This document shows positions 9,142 through 16,414 of a stretch of 64,000 bases of DNA, in pieces (the first letter of the stretch is position 1; each line of letters starts with the position of its first letter). A program made the position numbers and the translations under genes. The stretch is from positions 30,479 to 94,478 of the forward strand of contig JBGAKC010000017.1 of assembly GCA_044224605.1 (NCBI GenBank), read 5' to 3'. Source of the DNA: UBA7672 sp044224605. GTDB taxonomy: Bacteria > Pseudomonadota > Alphaproteobacteria > Caulobacterales > Hyphomonadaceae. The notes beneath the pieces were generated by a model. That model made no database searches and was not told the DNA's origin. It saw only the letters and a program-made list of their open reading frames with translations.

Positions 9142-9690
9142 CTACAGCTCCGGAATAAAGTTCAGCGCATAGTAGGTGAACCCGGCATACGCCGTCACGA
9201 GTGCGCCGATCTGGACAAAACGGTGCTTCCAGATCAGACCGACAATGAAGAAACTGGCGAACAGCGGCGTCAGCAGGTTCGCCAGCTCCATCGTCGGCGT
9301 ATAGCCGTTGACCACCGCGCCGCCGACCACCCAAGCCAGCAATCCGCCTAGGTACTTCCGCCGGTTGGCCTCGGCGTGCGCGACGAAATCCATCGTTCCG
9401 TCCGCGTCGACGTCAGGCACCACCAGCCATGCCGTGATGTAGGTGATCGCCGCCAGCACCAGCCAGGTCAGCACAAACCCCAGCGTCCAGACCGGGGCAT
9501 CCCGCAACCGCCACACGCTGAACCAGTAGTCCACGCACAGCATGAAGACGAACAGCCACCACCCCGCAAGCACCCAGTGGAACCGGACCTTCTTCGCCTT
9601 GATGGCCTGAGCCACTCCGGTCAGCAGGTGCGCAATTGCCAGCGAAATGACGATCGAGAGCAGCACGCTCACGAACTCGAATGTCGACAT
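9142..9690 (-). CDS. integral membrane protein of unknown function
   Basis: This 182-residue protein starts at the Met of MSTFEFVSVLLSIVIS. The open frame extends much further upstream, but that part is antisense to rpsF and is ignored. I count about five hydrophobic segments (FVSVLLSIVISLAIAHLL, VLAGWWLFVFML, LGFVLTWLVLAAITYITAWLV, YLGGLLAWVVGGAVV, FASFFIVGLIW). The pattern resembles small multi-pass proteins found singly in alphaproteobacteria. No catalytic motif is visible. It lies between fabD and the divergent rpsF promoter and may be its own transcription unit. Confidence 0.7.
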   Translation of the reverse strand: MSTFEFVSVLLSIVISLAIAHLLTGVAQAIKAKKVRFHWVLAGWWLFVFMLCVDYWFSVWRLRDAPVWTLGFVLTWLVLAAITYITAWLVVPDVDADGTMDFVAHAEANRRKYLGGLLAWVVGGAVVNGYTPTMELANLLTPLFASFFIVGLIWKHRFVQIGALVTAYAGFTYYALNFIPEL

Positions 9691-9835
9691 GCCCGCTCTC
9701 CGTCCGCCCGCGAGTTTCCTGCTAAATCCATGATCCGCAAGGATTTTCTGAAGATATTCGCCTTTCAGGGGATTTCGCTGTCCGGCAGCCAAGCCTCGAC
9801 AACCCGCCCAGCCGGACCTGAAATGGCGTTTCAGC

Positions 9836-9863
9836 TTGATTCCCGCCTGCTTTCGCGTATAGC
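9836..9863 (+). promoter_or_regulatory. candidate sigma70-type promoter for rpsF-rpsR-rplI
   Basis: TTGATT (9836-9841) and TATAGC (9858-9863) are separated by 16 bp, a good match to -35/-10 elements. This would place the transcription start near 9870 and leave a leader of about 100 nt before rpsF. The leader can fold: cccgg/ccggg arms enclose a gggc-attt-gccc hairpin around 9888-9912. This is a visual match only. Confidence 0.45.
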
Positions 9864-9972
9864 CCGCCGCTTCCAATGAGAGGCGGTCCCCGGGCATTTG
9901 CCCATCCGGGATCCATCGTCGGCTGTCCGCCCTTCGGCCAGCAGGCGCCGCCCCTCGCAGAAGGGATAAAAA

Positions 9973-10464
9973 ATGGCACTCTACGAACACGTGGTCGTCA
10001 CGCGACCCGATATCTCCCCACAACAAGTCGACGCCCTGGTGGAAGACATCACCAAGATCGTCACCGAAGGCAAAGGCAAGGTCGGCAAGACCGAGTACTG
10101 GGGCCTTCGCAACCTCGCCTACCCGATCAAGAAATCCCGCAAGGCGCACTACTCGCTGCTGAACATCGACGCCCCCGGCCCGGTGATCCACGAGATCGAG
10201 CGCCGTCACCGCATCAACGAAGATGTCCTGCGCTTCCTCACCGTGAAGGTGGACGAGTTGCAAACCGAGCCTTCGCCCGTCATCGCTCGCAAGGACCGCG
10301 ACGAGCGCAAGCGCGACCGTGATGATTTCGGCGGCGGCTTCGGCGGCGGCGGCTTTGGCGATCGTCCGCCCCGCGGCGACCGTCCCCCCCGCGATTTCGG
10401 CGACCGTCCGCCCCGCGAGGACCGTGGCGATCGTCCGCCCCGTCCGCCCCGTGGCGACCGCTGA
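9973..10464 (+). CDS. rpsF: 30S ribosomal protein S6 with long disordered tail
   Basis: S6 binds the central domain of 16S rRNA together with S18. Residues 1 to about 95 form the S6 fold (YEHVVVTRPDIS, GKVGKTEYWGLRNLAYPIKK, RRHRINEDVLRFLTVK). Residues about 100 to 163 are a low-complexity tail made of charged D/R/K, then FGGG repeats, then repeated RPPRGDR-like units. The tail is unusually long and looks intrinsically disordered; alphaproteobacterial S6 often has a charged C-terminal extension. It is first in the rpsF-rpsR-rplI operon, followed after 19 bp by rpsR. Confidence 0.96.
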   Translation: MALYEHVVVTRPDISPQQVDALVEDITKIVTEGKGKVGKTEYWGLRNLAYPIKKSRKAHYSLLNIDAPGPVIHEIERRHRINEDVLRFLTVKVDELQTEPSPVIARKDRDERKRDRDDFGGGFGGGGFGDRPPRGDRPPRDFGDRPPREDRGDRPPRPPRGDR

Positions 10465-10483
10465 TCGGTAGGAGCAGAAAACA

Positions 10484-10744
10484 ATGGCTCAACAGAAGAT
10501 CAACATCGCCAACCTGCCGTCGCGTCGCCCGTTCGGCCGCCGGCGCAAGGTGTGCCCGTTCTCTGGCGCTGACGCCCCAGCGATCGACTACAAGGACGTG
10601 AAACTTCTCCAGCGCTACGTCTCGGAGAAGGGCAAGATCGTCCCGGCCCGCATCACCGCCGTCTCGGCGAAGAAACAGCGCCTCCTGTCGCAAGCGATCA
10701 AACGCGCGCGCCACCTGTCGCTGCTTCCGTACCTCGTGAAGTAG
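10484..10744 (+). CDS. rpsR: 30S ribosomal protein S18
   Basis: S18 forms a heterodimer with S6 on the small-subunit platform. The 86-residue sequence has the family blocks RRKVCPFSG, IDYKDVKLLQRYVSEKGKI, PARITAVSAKKQRLLSQAIK and RARHLSLLPYL. A ribosome-binding site (aggag) lies just upstream. It is the middle gene of the rpsF-rpsR-rplI operon. Confidence 0.97.
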   Translation: MAQQKINIANLPSRRPFGRRRKVCPFSGADAPAIDYKDVKLLQRYVSEKGKIVPARITAVSAKKQRLLSQAIKRARHLSLLPYLVK

Positions 10745-10757
10745 GAGGGAACATCCC

Positions 10758-11342
10758 ATGGAAGTCATCCTCCTCGAACGCGTCGAAAAGCTCGGCGCCA
10801 TCGGCGACGTGGTGAAGGTCAAGAACGGCTTTGCCCGTAACTACCTTCTCCCGCAGCACAAGGCTCTCCTCGCCACCGACGCCAACAAGGCCCGGTTCGA
10901 GCGTGAGCGCGCCGCCATCGAAGCCCGCAACGAGAAAGCCCGCGCGGCTGCTCAGGCTGAGGGCCAGTCGCTCGACGGCACGACCTATGTGCTGATCCGT
11001 CAAGCCGGCGAAACCGGCCAGCTGTACGGTTCGGTTGCGGCCCGCGACATCGCGGAAGCGATCAACGCCGCCGGACACAAGGTCGAGCGCAAGCACGTTG
11101 CCATTCAGCAGCCGATCAAGACGATCGGCATGCACAACGTGTCGATCCGCCTGCACCCGGAAGTCGCCCTCAAGGTCACGCTCAACGTCGCCCGCTCGCC
11201 GGACGAAGCTGAACGTCAGGCCAAGGGTGAGAACGTGATCGCCGCCGCTCAGGCAGCCGACAAGGCTGCCGACGACGAAGCCGCTCGCGAAATCGCAGCG
11301 GCCGCCGCCGCCGCCAACGCGGAACGCGGCCCATCGGAGTGA
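10758..11342 (+). CDS. rplI: 50S ribosomal protein L9 with Ala-rich C-terminal extension
   Basis: L9 binds 23S rRNA near the L1 stalk and influences reading-frame maintenance. It starts with MEVILLERVEKLGAIGDVV and has the KNGFARNYLLPQHKA RNA-binding block, the long connecting helix, and the C-terminal domain (IKTIGMHNVSIRLHPEV). The length is 194 residues against about 150 in E. coli. The extra C-terminal part after about residue 150 is Ala/Glu/Asp-rich. It is the last gene of the operon and is followed directly by a strong terminator. Confidence 0.96.
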   Translation: MEVILLERVEKLGAIGDVVKVKNGFARNYLLPQHKALLATDANKARFERERAAIEARNEKARAAAQAEGQSLDGTTYVLIRQAGETGQLYGSVAARDIAEAINAAGHKVERKHVAIQQPIKTIGMHNVSIRLHPEVALKVTLNVARSPDEAERQAKGENVIAAAQAADKAADDEAAREIAAAAAAANAERGPSE

Positions 11343-11366
11343 TCCGGCAGACCTGACCCAACGAAG

Positions 11367-11395
11367 AAAGGCCCGGTGGAAACACCGGGCCTTTT
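11367..11395 (+). terminator. rho-independent terminator after rplI
   Basis: A perfect 12-bp stem (aaaggcccggtg / caccgggccttt) closes a GAAA tetraloop and runs into a T-rich stretch. It is located 25 bp after the rplI stop and separates the ribosomal operon from the methyltransferase gene. Confidence 0.9.
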
Positions 11396-11449
11396 GCTTT
11401 GGGGACCAGTTGCACGCTGAATGCCCGAATCAAGGCATCCTCCACACCC

Positions 11450-12580
11450 ATGGCCAACCGCCCCACCTTCCTTGAATTCTTCGCTGGCGGCGGCATGGCG
11501 CGCGTGGGGCTCTCGGGCCGCTTCGACTGCGCCTTCGCCAACGACATCGACCCGATGAAGTGCGCCGCCTACCGCGCCAACTTCCCCGAAGACGAGATCG
11601 TGCAGGGCGACATCTGGGACCTCGACCCGAAGAAGGTGCCCGCCGCCCAGCTCGCCTGGGCCAGTTTCCCCTGCCAGGACCTGTCCCTGGCCGGCAACCG
11701 CCGCGGCCTCAACGCCCCGCGCTCCGGCGCCTTCTGGGGGTTCTGGAACACGATCGAGAACCTGCGCGACCGCGCGCCCAAGACCATCGTCATCGAGAAC
11801 GTCGCTGGCCTGCTCTCCTCTCACCGCGGCCGCGACTTCGCTACGCTGCTGACGACGCTAGCCGACGCCGGCTACCGCGTCGGCGCCATGCAGATCGACG
11901 CTGCGCTGTTCTCGCCGCAGTCGCGCCAGCGTCTCTTCATCGTCGCGCACAAGGGCAAGCTGCCATCGACGCTGATCGCCGACGAACCCGATCCCACATA
12001 TCACCCGCCGGGCCTGCGCGCCGCCGTCGAAGCCCTGCCCGACACCACGCACATGGCCTGGGTCTGGTGGCGCCTGCCGCATCCGCCGCGACGCAATGCC
12101 GACCTCGCCTCGTTGCTCGAACGCAACCCGCCCGAGCACATGTGGCGCTCCGACGCGGCCGCAAAGCACTTGCTCGCGCAGATGGCCCCGCTGCATCGCC
12201 AGCGTGTCGAGGCCGCGCTCGCTGATCCGAAATGGCAGGCCGGCGCCGTCTTCCGCCGTATCCGCGTGGAGAAGGGGACACGCGTCCAGCGCGCCGAGAT
12301 TCGCTATGACGGCATGGCCGGCTGCCTGCGCACGCCTGCCGGCGGTTCGTCGAAACAGCTGCTGCTCGTCACCGAGAATGGCCGCGTCCGCCTGCGCCCG
12401 ATGCTCGCGCGCGAAGCTGCCCGTCTGATGGGCCTGGAAGATTCCTATCGCCTCCCGACCGGAGAAACCGCAGCGCTGAAAGTCTCAGGCGACGGCGTCT
12501 CCGTTCCGGTCGTGCGCTGGCTGGGCGAACATCTGCTTGCCCCGCTCGCCGGCGGCGCACCCGCAAAGGCGGCCGCCTGA
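11450..12580 (+). CDS. DNA (cytosine-5-)-methyltransferase
   Basis: This 376-residue protein has all the C5-methyltransferase motifs in order: motif I FLEFFAGGGMARVGL, motif IV SFPCQDLSLAG with catalytic Cys75, motif VI VIENVAGLL, motif VIII SPQSRQRLFIV, then a target-recognition region, and motifs IX/X (ARLMGLEDSYRLP, GDGVSVPVVRWLGEHLL). It should therefore be active. The start at 11450 was chosen over the longer frame because MANRPTFLEF matches the usual N terminus. No restriction endonuclease is adjacent, but a Vsr gene lies 1.2 kb downstream, as in E. coli dcm-vsr. The target site cannot be read from sequence. Confidence 0.93.
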   Translation: MANRPTFLEFFAGGGMARVGLSGRFDCAFANDIDPMKCAAYRANFPEDEIVQGDIWDLDPKKVPAAQLAWASFPCQDLSLAGNRRGLNAPRSGAFWGFWNTIENLRDRAPKTIVIENVAGLLSSHRGRDFATLLTTLADAGYRVGAMQIDAALFSPQSRQRLFIVAHKGKLPSTLIADEPDPTYHPPGLRAAVEALPDTTHMAWVWWRLPHPPRRNADLASLLERNPPEHMWRSDAAAKHLLAQMAPLHRQRVEAALADPKWQAGAVFRRIRVEKGTRVQRAEIRYDGMAGCLRTPAGGSSKQLLLVTENGRVRLRPMLAREAARLMGLEDSYRLPTGETAALKVSGDGVSVPVVRWLGEHLLAPLAGGAPAKAAA

Positions 12581-12583
12581 TCG

Positions 12584-12805
12584 TTACTTCTTCGCCCGCG
12601 CCTTCTTGGCGGGAGCTTTCTTGGCCGGGGCCTTCTTGGCCGCCTTCTTGGCAGCCTTCTTCGCTGCCGTCTCGGCCTTGCTCACGCGCTTCACGTCCTG
12701 CCCGTGGGCGCGCTTGTAGGTCTGGATGTCCTTGAACTGCCCTTCGGCGTCCCGCACGGCGTAAAGCTTCGTGCCCTTGGTGCTGCGATGGGTGGTGCGC
12801 GCCAT
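12584..12805 (-). CDS. small basic protein with Lys/Ala-Pro histone-like tail
   Basis: The 73-residue protein has a short N-terminal part (MARTTHRSTKGTKLYAVRD, then GQFKDIQTYKRAHG) and a tail of AAKK and APAKK repeats resembling histone H1 tails. The ATG at 12805 has a gagga Shine-Dalgarno sequence just upstream, so it is preferred over the GTG at 12817. The tail suggests non-specific nucleic-acid binding (inference). It is convergent with the methyltransferase, whose stop is 3 bp away. I do not know a characterised homologue. Confidence 0.7.
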   Translation of the reverse strand: MARTTHRSTKGTKLYAVRDAEGQFKDIQTYKRAHGQDVKRVSKAETAAKKAAKKAAKKAPAKKAPAKKARAKK

Positions 12806-12931
12806 GACGTTCCTCACTCTTGTTTAGAATCGAGCCTTACTCTTGCGCCTCAAAACCCGCGACACAACCTCCACATTCCGTGGACAGTCGTTTCGTCCTA
12901 GTCTGTCCTGACACCCACCCGGGAGCCGCCA

Positions 12932-13339
12932 ATGGACGACCGTCAACGCGACCTCGACCGCCGCATCCGCGCGGCCCAGCGAAAGGAGTTTCTCCGCCAG
13001 CTTTCCGAGGCGAAGCTGCTCATCGTGATCGGCATCGTGCTGCTCGTCGTGGTCGTCGGCGGCGCCGTCTTCTCTTCGATGCCAACGAAGCTGCAGGCCA
13101 CCGTCACGGGCCGCACCCTCAACGAAGCGACCGCCCGCGCCAGCAAGCAGGGTGAGGCCGTCCGCCTCGAAGTCGTCCAGCTCGACGGCGGCGGCGTCAT
13201 CGACCTGAACATCAGCTCCGACCACCCCGTCCCGTCGGGTACTGCCGTCAAGGTCGAGGTCTACGAAAAGGACTTCGGCCCCCTCCACCAGATGTCCTAC
13301 CGCTTCGCCGGCTACGCGGACGCGACGCCAGCATCGTGA
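12932..13339 (+). CDS. single-pass membrane protein, first of two tandem paralogues
   Basis: The 135-residue protein has a charged N terminus (about 27 residues), one strong transmembrane helix (LLIVIGIVLLVVVVGGAVF) and a soluble C-terminal beta-rich domain ending in EVYEKDFGPLHQMSYRFAGY. The next gene carries the same layout and the conserved YE-x2-FGPLHQ motif, so the two are a tandem duplication. The function is unknown. Both sit between the cytosine methyltransferase and vsr on the same strand. Confidence 0.75.
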   Translation: MDDRQRDLDRRIRAAQRKEFLRQLSEAKLLIVIGIVLLVVVVGGAVFSSMPTKLQATVTGRTLNEATARASKQGEAVRLEVVQLDGGGVIDLNISSDHPVPSGTAVKVEVYEKDFGPLHQMSYRFAGYADATPAS

Positions 13340-13357
13340 TGCTGAGAGATTGGGGAA

Positions 13358-13756
13358 GTGAACGAGCACGAGTTTGATCGCCAACTGAGCAAAGCGCGCC
13401 GTCGGGCGTTCTTTGCCGAACTGCGTCATGCGTGGTGGGGCAACCTGATTGCGGCAGTGTTGGTGGTTGCGGTCTTGGGCGCATTCGCGTTGGGATCGTC
13501 TCCACCGCGATTCCGGGGTTTCGTTTTCGGCCGGTGGGTGGGCGAATTTATCACGCCGTCAAAGACATTCCCACAGACTTTGCTTGTCACGGTGAAACTG
13601 GAAAACGGAGGCGCCCTCAGCCTGACCCTGCCGAAAGGAACCATGGCTCGCCCCGGCGGACGCATGAAGATCGCCATCTATGAGCGCGGCTTCGGCCCCC
13701 TCCATCAGGAGATGGCGAAGTTCGACAGCTACGTCGAACCGGCGAGCGGAAACTGA
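13358..13756 (+). CDS. single-pass membrane protein, second of two tandem paralogues
   Basis: This is a 132-residue paralogue of the preceding gene: charged N terminus (EHEFDRQLSKARRRAFFAEL), one membrane helix (LIAAVLVVAVLGAFALG), then a periplasmic-type domain ending with IAIYERGFGPLHQEMAKFDSY. The start codon is GTG with a ggggaa run immediately before it; spacing is short, so the true start is uncertain. It ends 5 bp before vsr, so co-transcription with vsr is likely. The function is unknown. Confidence 0.7.
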   Translation: MNEHEFDRQLSKARRRAFFAELRHAWWGNLIAAVLVVAVLGAFALGSSPPRFRGFVFGRWVGEFITPSKTFPQTLLVTVKLENGGALSLTLPKGTMARPGGRMKIAIYERGFGPLHQEMAKFDSYVEPASGN

Positions 13757-13761
13757 CCCAG

Positions 13762-14184
13762 ATGGCCGACGTCTTCGACCCGGAAAAACGCTCAGCCGTC
13801 ATGCGCGCTGTCAAATCGCGCGACACGGCGCCGGAGCTGAACGTCCGCAAGGCCGCTCACGCGCTCGGCCTCCGCTTCCGCCTCAACCGCGCCGATCTCC
13901 CCGGAAAACCCGACGTCGTTTTTCCCGCGAAACGAACAGCCCTCTTCGTCCATGGCTGCTTCTGGCACGGCCATAACTGCCCGCGCGGCGCCCGCATGCC
14001 GCAGAACAACCGCGCCTACTGGCAGGCCAAGATTTCCCGCAACATCGCGCGTGACAAGGCGAACCTCGCAGCCCTGAAGAAGCTGGGCTGGACGCCGCGC
14101 GTCATCTGGGAATGCCAGACACGCGATCCTGCTGCGCTTGCACGCCTTATCCGGCGCCAGATCGGGACACGCGGGAAAACTTGA
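13762..14184 (+). CDS. vsr: very short patch repair (Vsr) mismatch endonuclease
   Basis: Vsr nicks 5' of the T in T:G mismatches that arise when 5-methylcytosine deaminates in a Dcm site. The 140-residue protein keeps the key residues at positions matching E. coli Vsr: Asp51 in GKPDVVFP, His64, Cys66, His69, His71 and Cys73 in VHGCFWHGHNC, and Cys118 in VIWECQ. The catalytic and zinc sites therefore look intact. Pairing with the cytosine methyltransferase upstream is functionally consistent, although three genes intervene. Confidence 0.95.
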   Translation: MADVFDPEKRSAVMRAVKSRDTAPELNVRKAAHALGLRFRLNRADLPGKPDVVFPAKRTALFVHGCFWHGHNCPRGARMPQNNRAYWQAKISRNIARDKANLAALKKLGWTPRVIWECQTRDPAALARLIRRQIGTRGKT

Positions 14185-14236
14185 CCGGCCCGCTGCCGCC
14201 TCCCATGGTTGAGGCTCGGGACACGGGACGACGCTG

Positions 14237-15325
14237 ATGCTTCACGCCTCGACGCAGCAACTGATCCGGAAGCTCTGCGAGCTCACCGAGGACGGCGCCA
14301 TCGCCTGGAAGGAGGGCGATGACGGCCACTCCACCTTCGAGACGGAAGGTTACATCGTCGAGATCGCCGGCGAACCTCCAACCGTGCGCCTGCTCCGCCT
14401 CGATGGCCGCGAACTGGAACACGCCGACGCGTCAGATCTCGCTCTCGCCTGGCCCGGCGGCGAAGGCACCTACGCCGCCCACGTCGCCGATATGGCGCGC
14501 AATGCCAGCCGGCATGCTCGTGGCGCCGAGACAGCGATCGCGAAAATCCTGTCCTCGCTCTCCGCCCCGCCGAAGAAGGCTGTCGAACTGGAGCCTGAAC
14601 CCGCTGCGCTCGCCTTCGCCGATATTCCCCATCCCGCGACGGAGCGCGTCACCGCGCTCGCCGCAGTCAACGCCGGTCTCGACAGCCGCAAGGCCGCCGA
14701 AGACCCGCCCGTCTCGCACAGCCTGCCTGAGCCTGCGCCGCCCATCGAGACACCGCCCGAGACGGAAACCGCGATCGACCGCGTGCTTGCGGTCCAGCCC
14801 GCGCCGCAACCCGCGCCGGTCATCGTTGAAGCCGAACCGCCGCCCGTGGTCGAAGCTGCCGCTCCTGAGCCGGAGCCCGAACCCGAGATCGAGCCAGCCT
14901 CGAGGATCCCGCCCATCCTCATCGAAGAACCGGAGCCCGTCCTCGCAGCGCCTGAGCCGGTCGTCGTCACCGCGCCGGAACCCGAACCCATCGTCATCGA
15001 AACTCCGCAGCCTGAACCGCCGCCCACGCCTCGGCCCGAGCCCGTTGCGGCTGTTGCCGCGAAGCCCGGCTTCGGTGCAACCAGCAGCTTCGCCCGCACT
15101 CCACAGCCCCCGACGCCTCAGCCCCCGACGCCTCAGCCCGAGGCGACGAAAGTCACCTCTACCGGCCTGCTGATGCGCGGCTTCAGCGCGCGTACGCTTC
15201 AAACGGCAGAGCCTGCGATGGCGAAAGACATCTTCCGCCCCGCGCCCAAACCCGCTCCGGTTCCGGAAAGGCAACTGGAGCCTGCAGCCGCGACAGGCGC
15301 GGACATCTATAAGCCATGGGCTTGA
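14237..15325 (+). CDS. hypothetical protein with Pro/Glu-rich linker
   Basis: The 362-residue protein has a folded-looking N-terminal region of about 120 residues (STQQLIRKLCELTEDGAIAW, then EGYIVEIAGEPPTVRLLRLD). A long Pro/Glu/Ala-rich region (about 120 to 290) follows, then a short C-terminal conserved-looking stretch (STGLLMRGFSARTLQ, MAKDIFRPAPKPAPVPERQL, IYKPWA). The middle looks disordered and contains a 15-bp tandem repeat. No signal peptide or membrane helix is seen. I do not recognise the family; the function is unknown. Confidence 0.65.
   Translation: MLHASTQQLIRKLCELTEDGAIAWKEGDDGHSTFETEGYIVEIAGEPPTVRLLRLDGRELEHADASDLALAWPGGEGTYAAHVADMARNASRHARGAETAIAKILSSLSAPPKKAVELEPEPAALAFADIPHPATERVTALAAVNAGLDSRKAAEDPPVSHSLPEPAPPIETPPETETAIDRVLAVQPAPQPAPVIVEAEPPPVVEAAAPEPEPEPEIEPASRIPPILIEEPEPVLAAPEPVVVTAPEPEPIVIETPQPEPPPTPRPEPVAAVAAKPGFGATSSFARTPQPPTPQPPTPQPEATKVTSTGLLMRGFSARTLQTAEPAMAKDIFRPAPKPAPVPERQLEPAAATGADIYKPWA
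15104..15139 (+). repeat. 15-bp tandem repeat coding for PPTPQ units
   Basis: Two perfect copies of the unit cagcccccgacgcct, followed by a partial third copy, lie in frame inside the Pro/Glu-rich gene. They encode a PPTPQ-PPTPQ-P run. Slippage here would lengthen or shorten the disordered linker without a frameshift. Confidence 0.8.
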
Positions 15326-15337
15326 GGACGGGCTGAC

Positions 15338-16225
15338 CTAGAACTTGCAGCCCTTGGCGAGCAGCTTGCCGACCACCTTGTCGTCAGCACGCACCTCTTC
15401 CGCCGTGGGGCACGTCGCCGTCGTGGTCACCGTCGAGCGCAGGAAGCGCATGCGCGACATCCATGACTCCTCGGCGCCCCGTTCGATCGGATCGAGGTAG
15501 GCGACAGAGGCGCCCGCCGCATCCGTGGCGCATTCGTAGAGCTGGCCCGTGCGCGCCCGCAGCGCAACCGCTTTCTGCTCGCCATCCTGCCGCGGATAGA
15601 TCGCCGTTACGACAGCCGGCTGGCCCAGCTTGGCAAGGCACGCATCTATCGACGGCAGCGCATCCGTCACCGTCCCGGCTTCCTGCGAGGCCGCCACCTG
15701 ACCGCCGAACGCGCAGCCGTCAAAGTCGATGCTGTCGAACGTCACGCTCGCCGAGTAGTCGCCCTTGCCGCCCTGGTCCATTTCGCACGCTTCACGCTTG
15801 ATCGTGACTTTCAGCGCGCCTGTCGCGAAGACGTCCGCCCCATTCACGCGGGTCGGCTGCACCATAGGTTCCTCAATGGCCTTCAGGCCGGAGCGGCGAA
15901 ACGCAAACCAGCCGTCGGAAATATCGAGACGCCAGAACGGTTCGTCGCCCGCGGCGTAGAAGGGCGGCGCCAGAACCCACGTCGCCGTGTCCAGCGGCTG
16001 CACCGGTCCCTGCTGCACCGAGCCGGGCTGAACCGCTGCCTGTTGACGCTCAGGTCCAACACCGGGGCTGCCCGTGGTGGTAACACTGGAGGCGCCGGGC
16101 GCCGCGGCAGGACCTGCCGGCGGCTTGGCGCCATCGCACGCAGCGAGGCCAAGGACGAGGACCGCCACTGCGAATCGCGCCGCGCCTGTCATCCGTGCAG
16201 TGTTTCGCGTCGCGAAACTCGGCAT
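15338..16225 (-). CDS. putative lipoprotein with COG3650-like domain
   Basis: The 295-residue frame has an internal Met at residue 12 (16192) that gives a standard lipoprotein signal (MTGAARFAVAVLVLGLAAC) with Cys lipobox, so 16192 is the likely start. A Pro/Ala/Gly-rich spacer follows, then a domain with AGDEPFWRLDISDGWFAFRR, reminiscent of the GNEPFW motif of COG3650 proteins. The C terminus has four to five Cys residues. Outer-membrane or periplasmic location is inferred; the function is unknown. It is convergent with the Pro/Glu-rich gene, 12 bp apart. Confidence 0.65.
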   Translation of the reverse strand: MPSFATRNTARMTGAARFAVAVLVLGLAACDGAKPPAGPAAAPGASSVTTTGSPGVGPERQQAAVQPGSVQQGPVQPLDTATWVLAPPFYAAGDEPFWRLDISDGWFAFRRSGLKAIEEPMVQPTRVNGADVFATGALKVTIKREACEMDQGGKGDYSASVTFDSIDFDGCAFGGQVAASQEAGTVTDALPSIDACLAKLGQPAVVTAIYPRQDGEQKAVALRARTGQLYECATDAAGASVAYLDPIERGAEESWMSRMRFLRSTVTTTATCPTAEEVRADDKVVGKLLAKGCKF

Positions 16226-16414
16226 GCCTCAAACCCCGATTGAACCTGTGCTGCGTCGCCGTCTGGCCCGCAAGACTCGCGAACCCTAGCACTTCCCGGC
16301 GCCATGAGGAGCCCTTCTCCAGCACGCATGTGAATAAGCGATCTGGTTGAAGACCTGCCGGTATCGCTCTGATTTCCATGATGTTTCGACTATGGATCGA
16401 TTTGCGGGCCGTGC

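Noticed and set aside
9691..10263. N-terminal extension of the membrane protein at 9142-9690 into rpsF
   Set aside because: The extension is antisense to rpsF; the Met at 9690 gives a natural membrane-protein start.
15104..15139. Tandem repeats considered as a small CRISPR-like array
   Set aside because: Units are 15 bp, contiguous, in frame and without spacers, and encode a Pro-rich linker.
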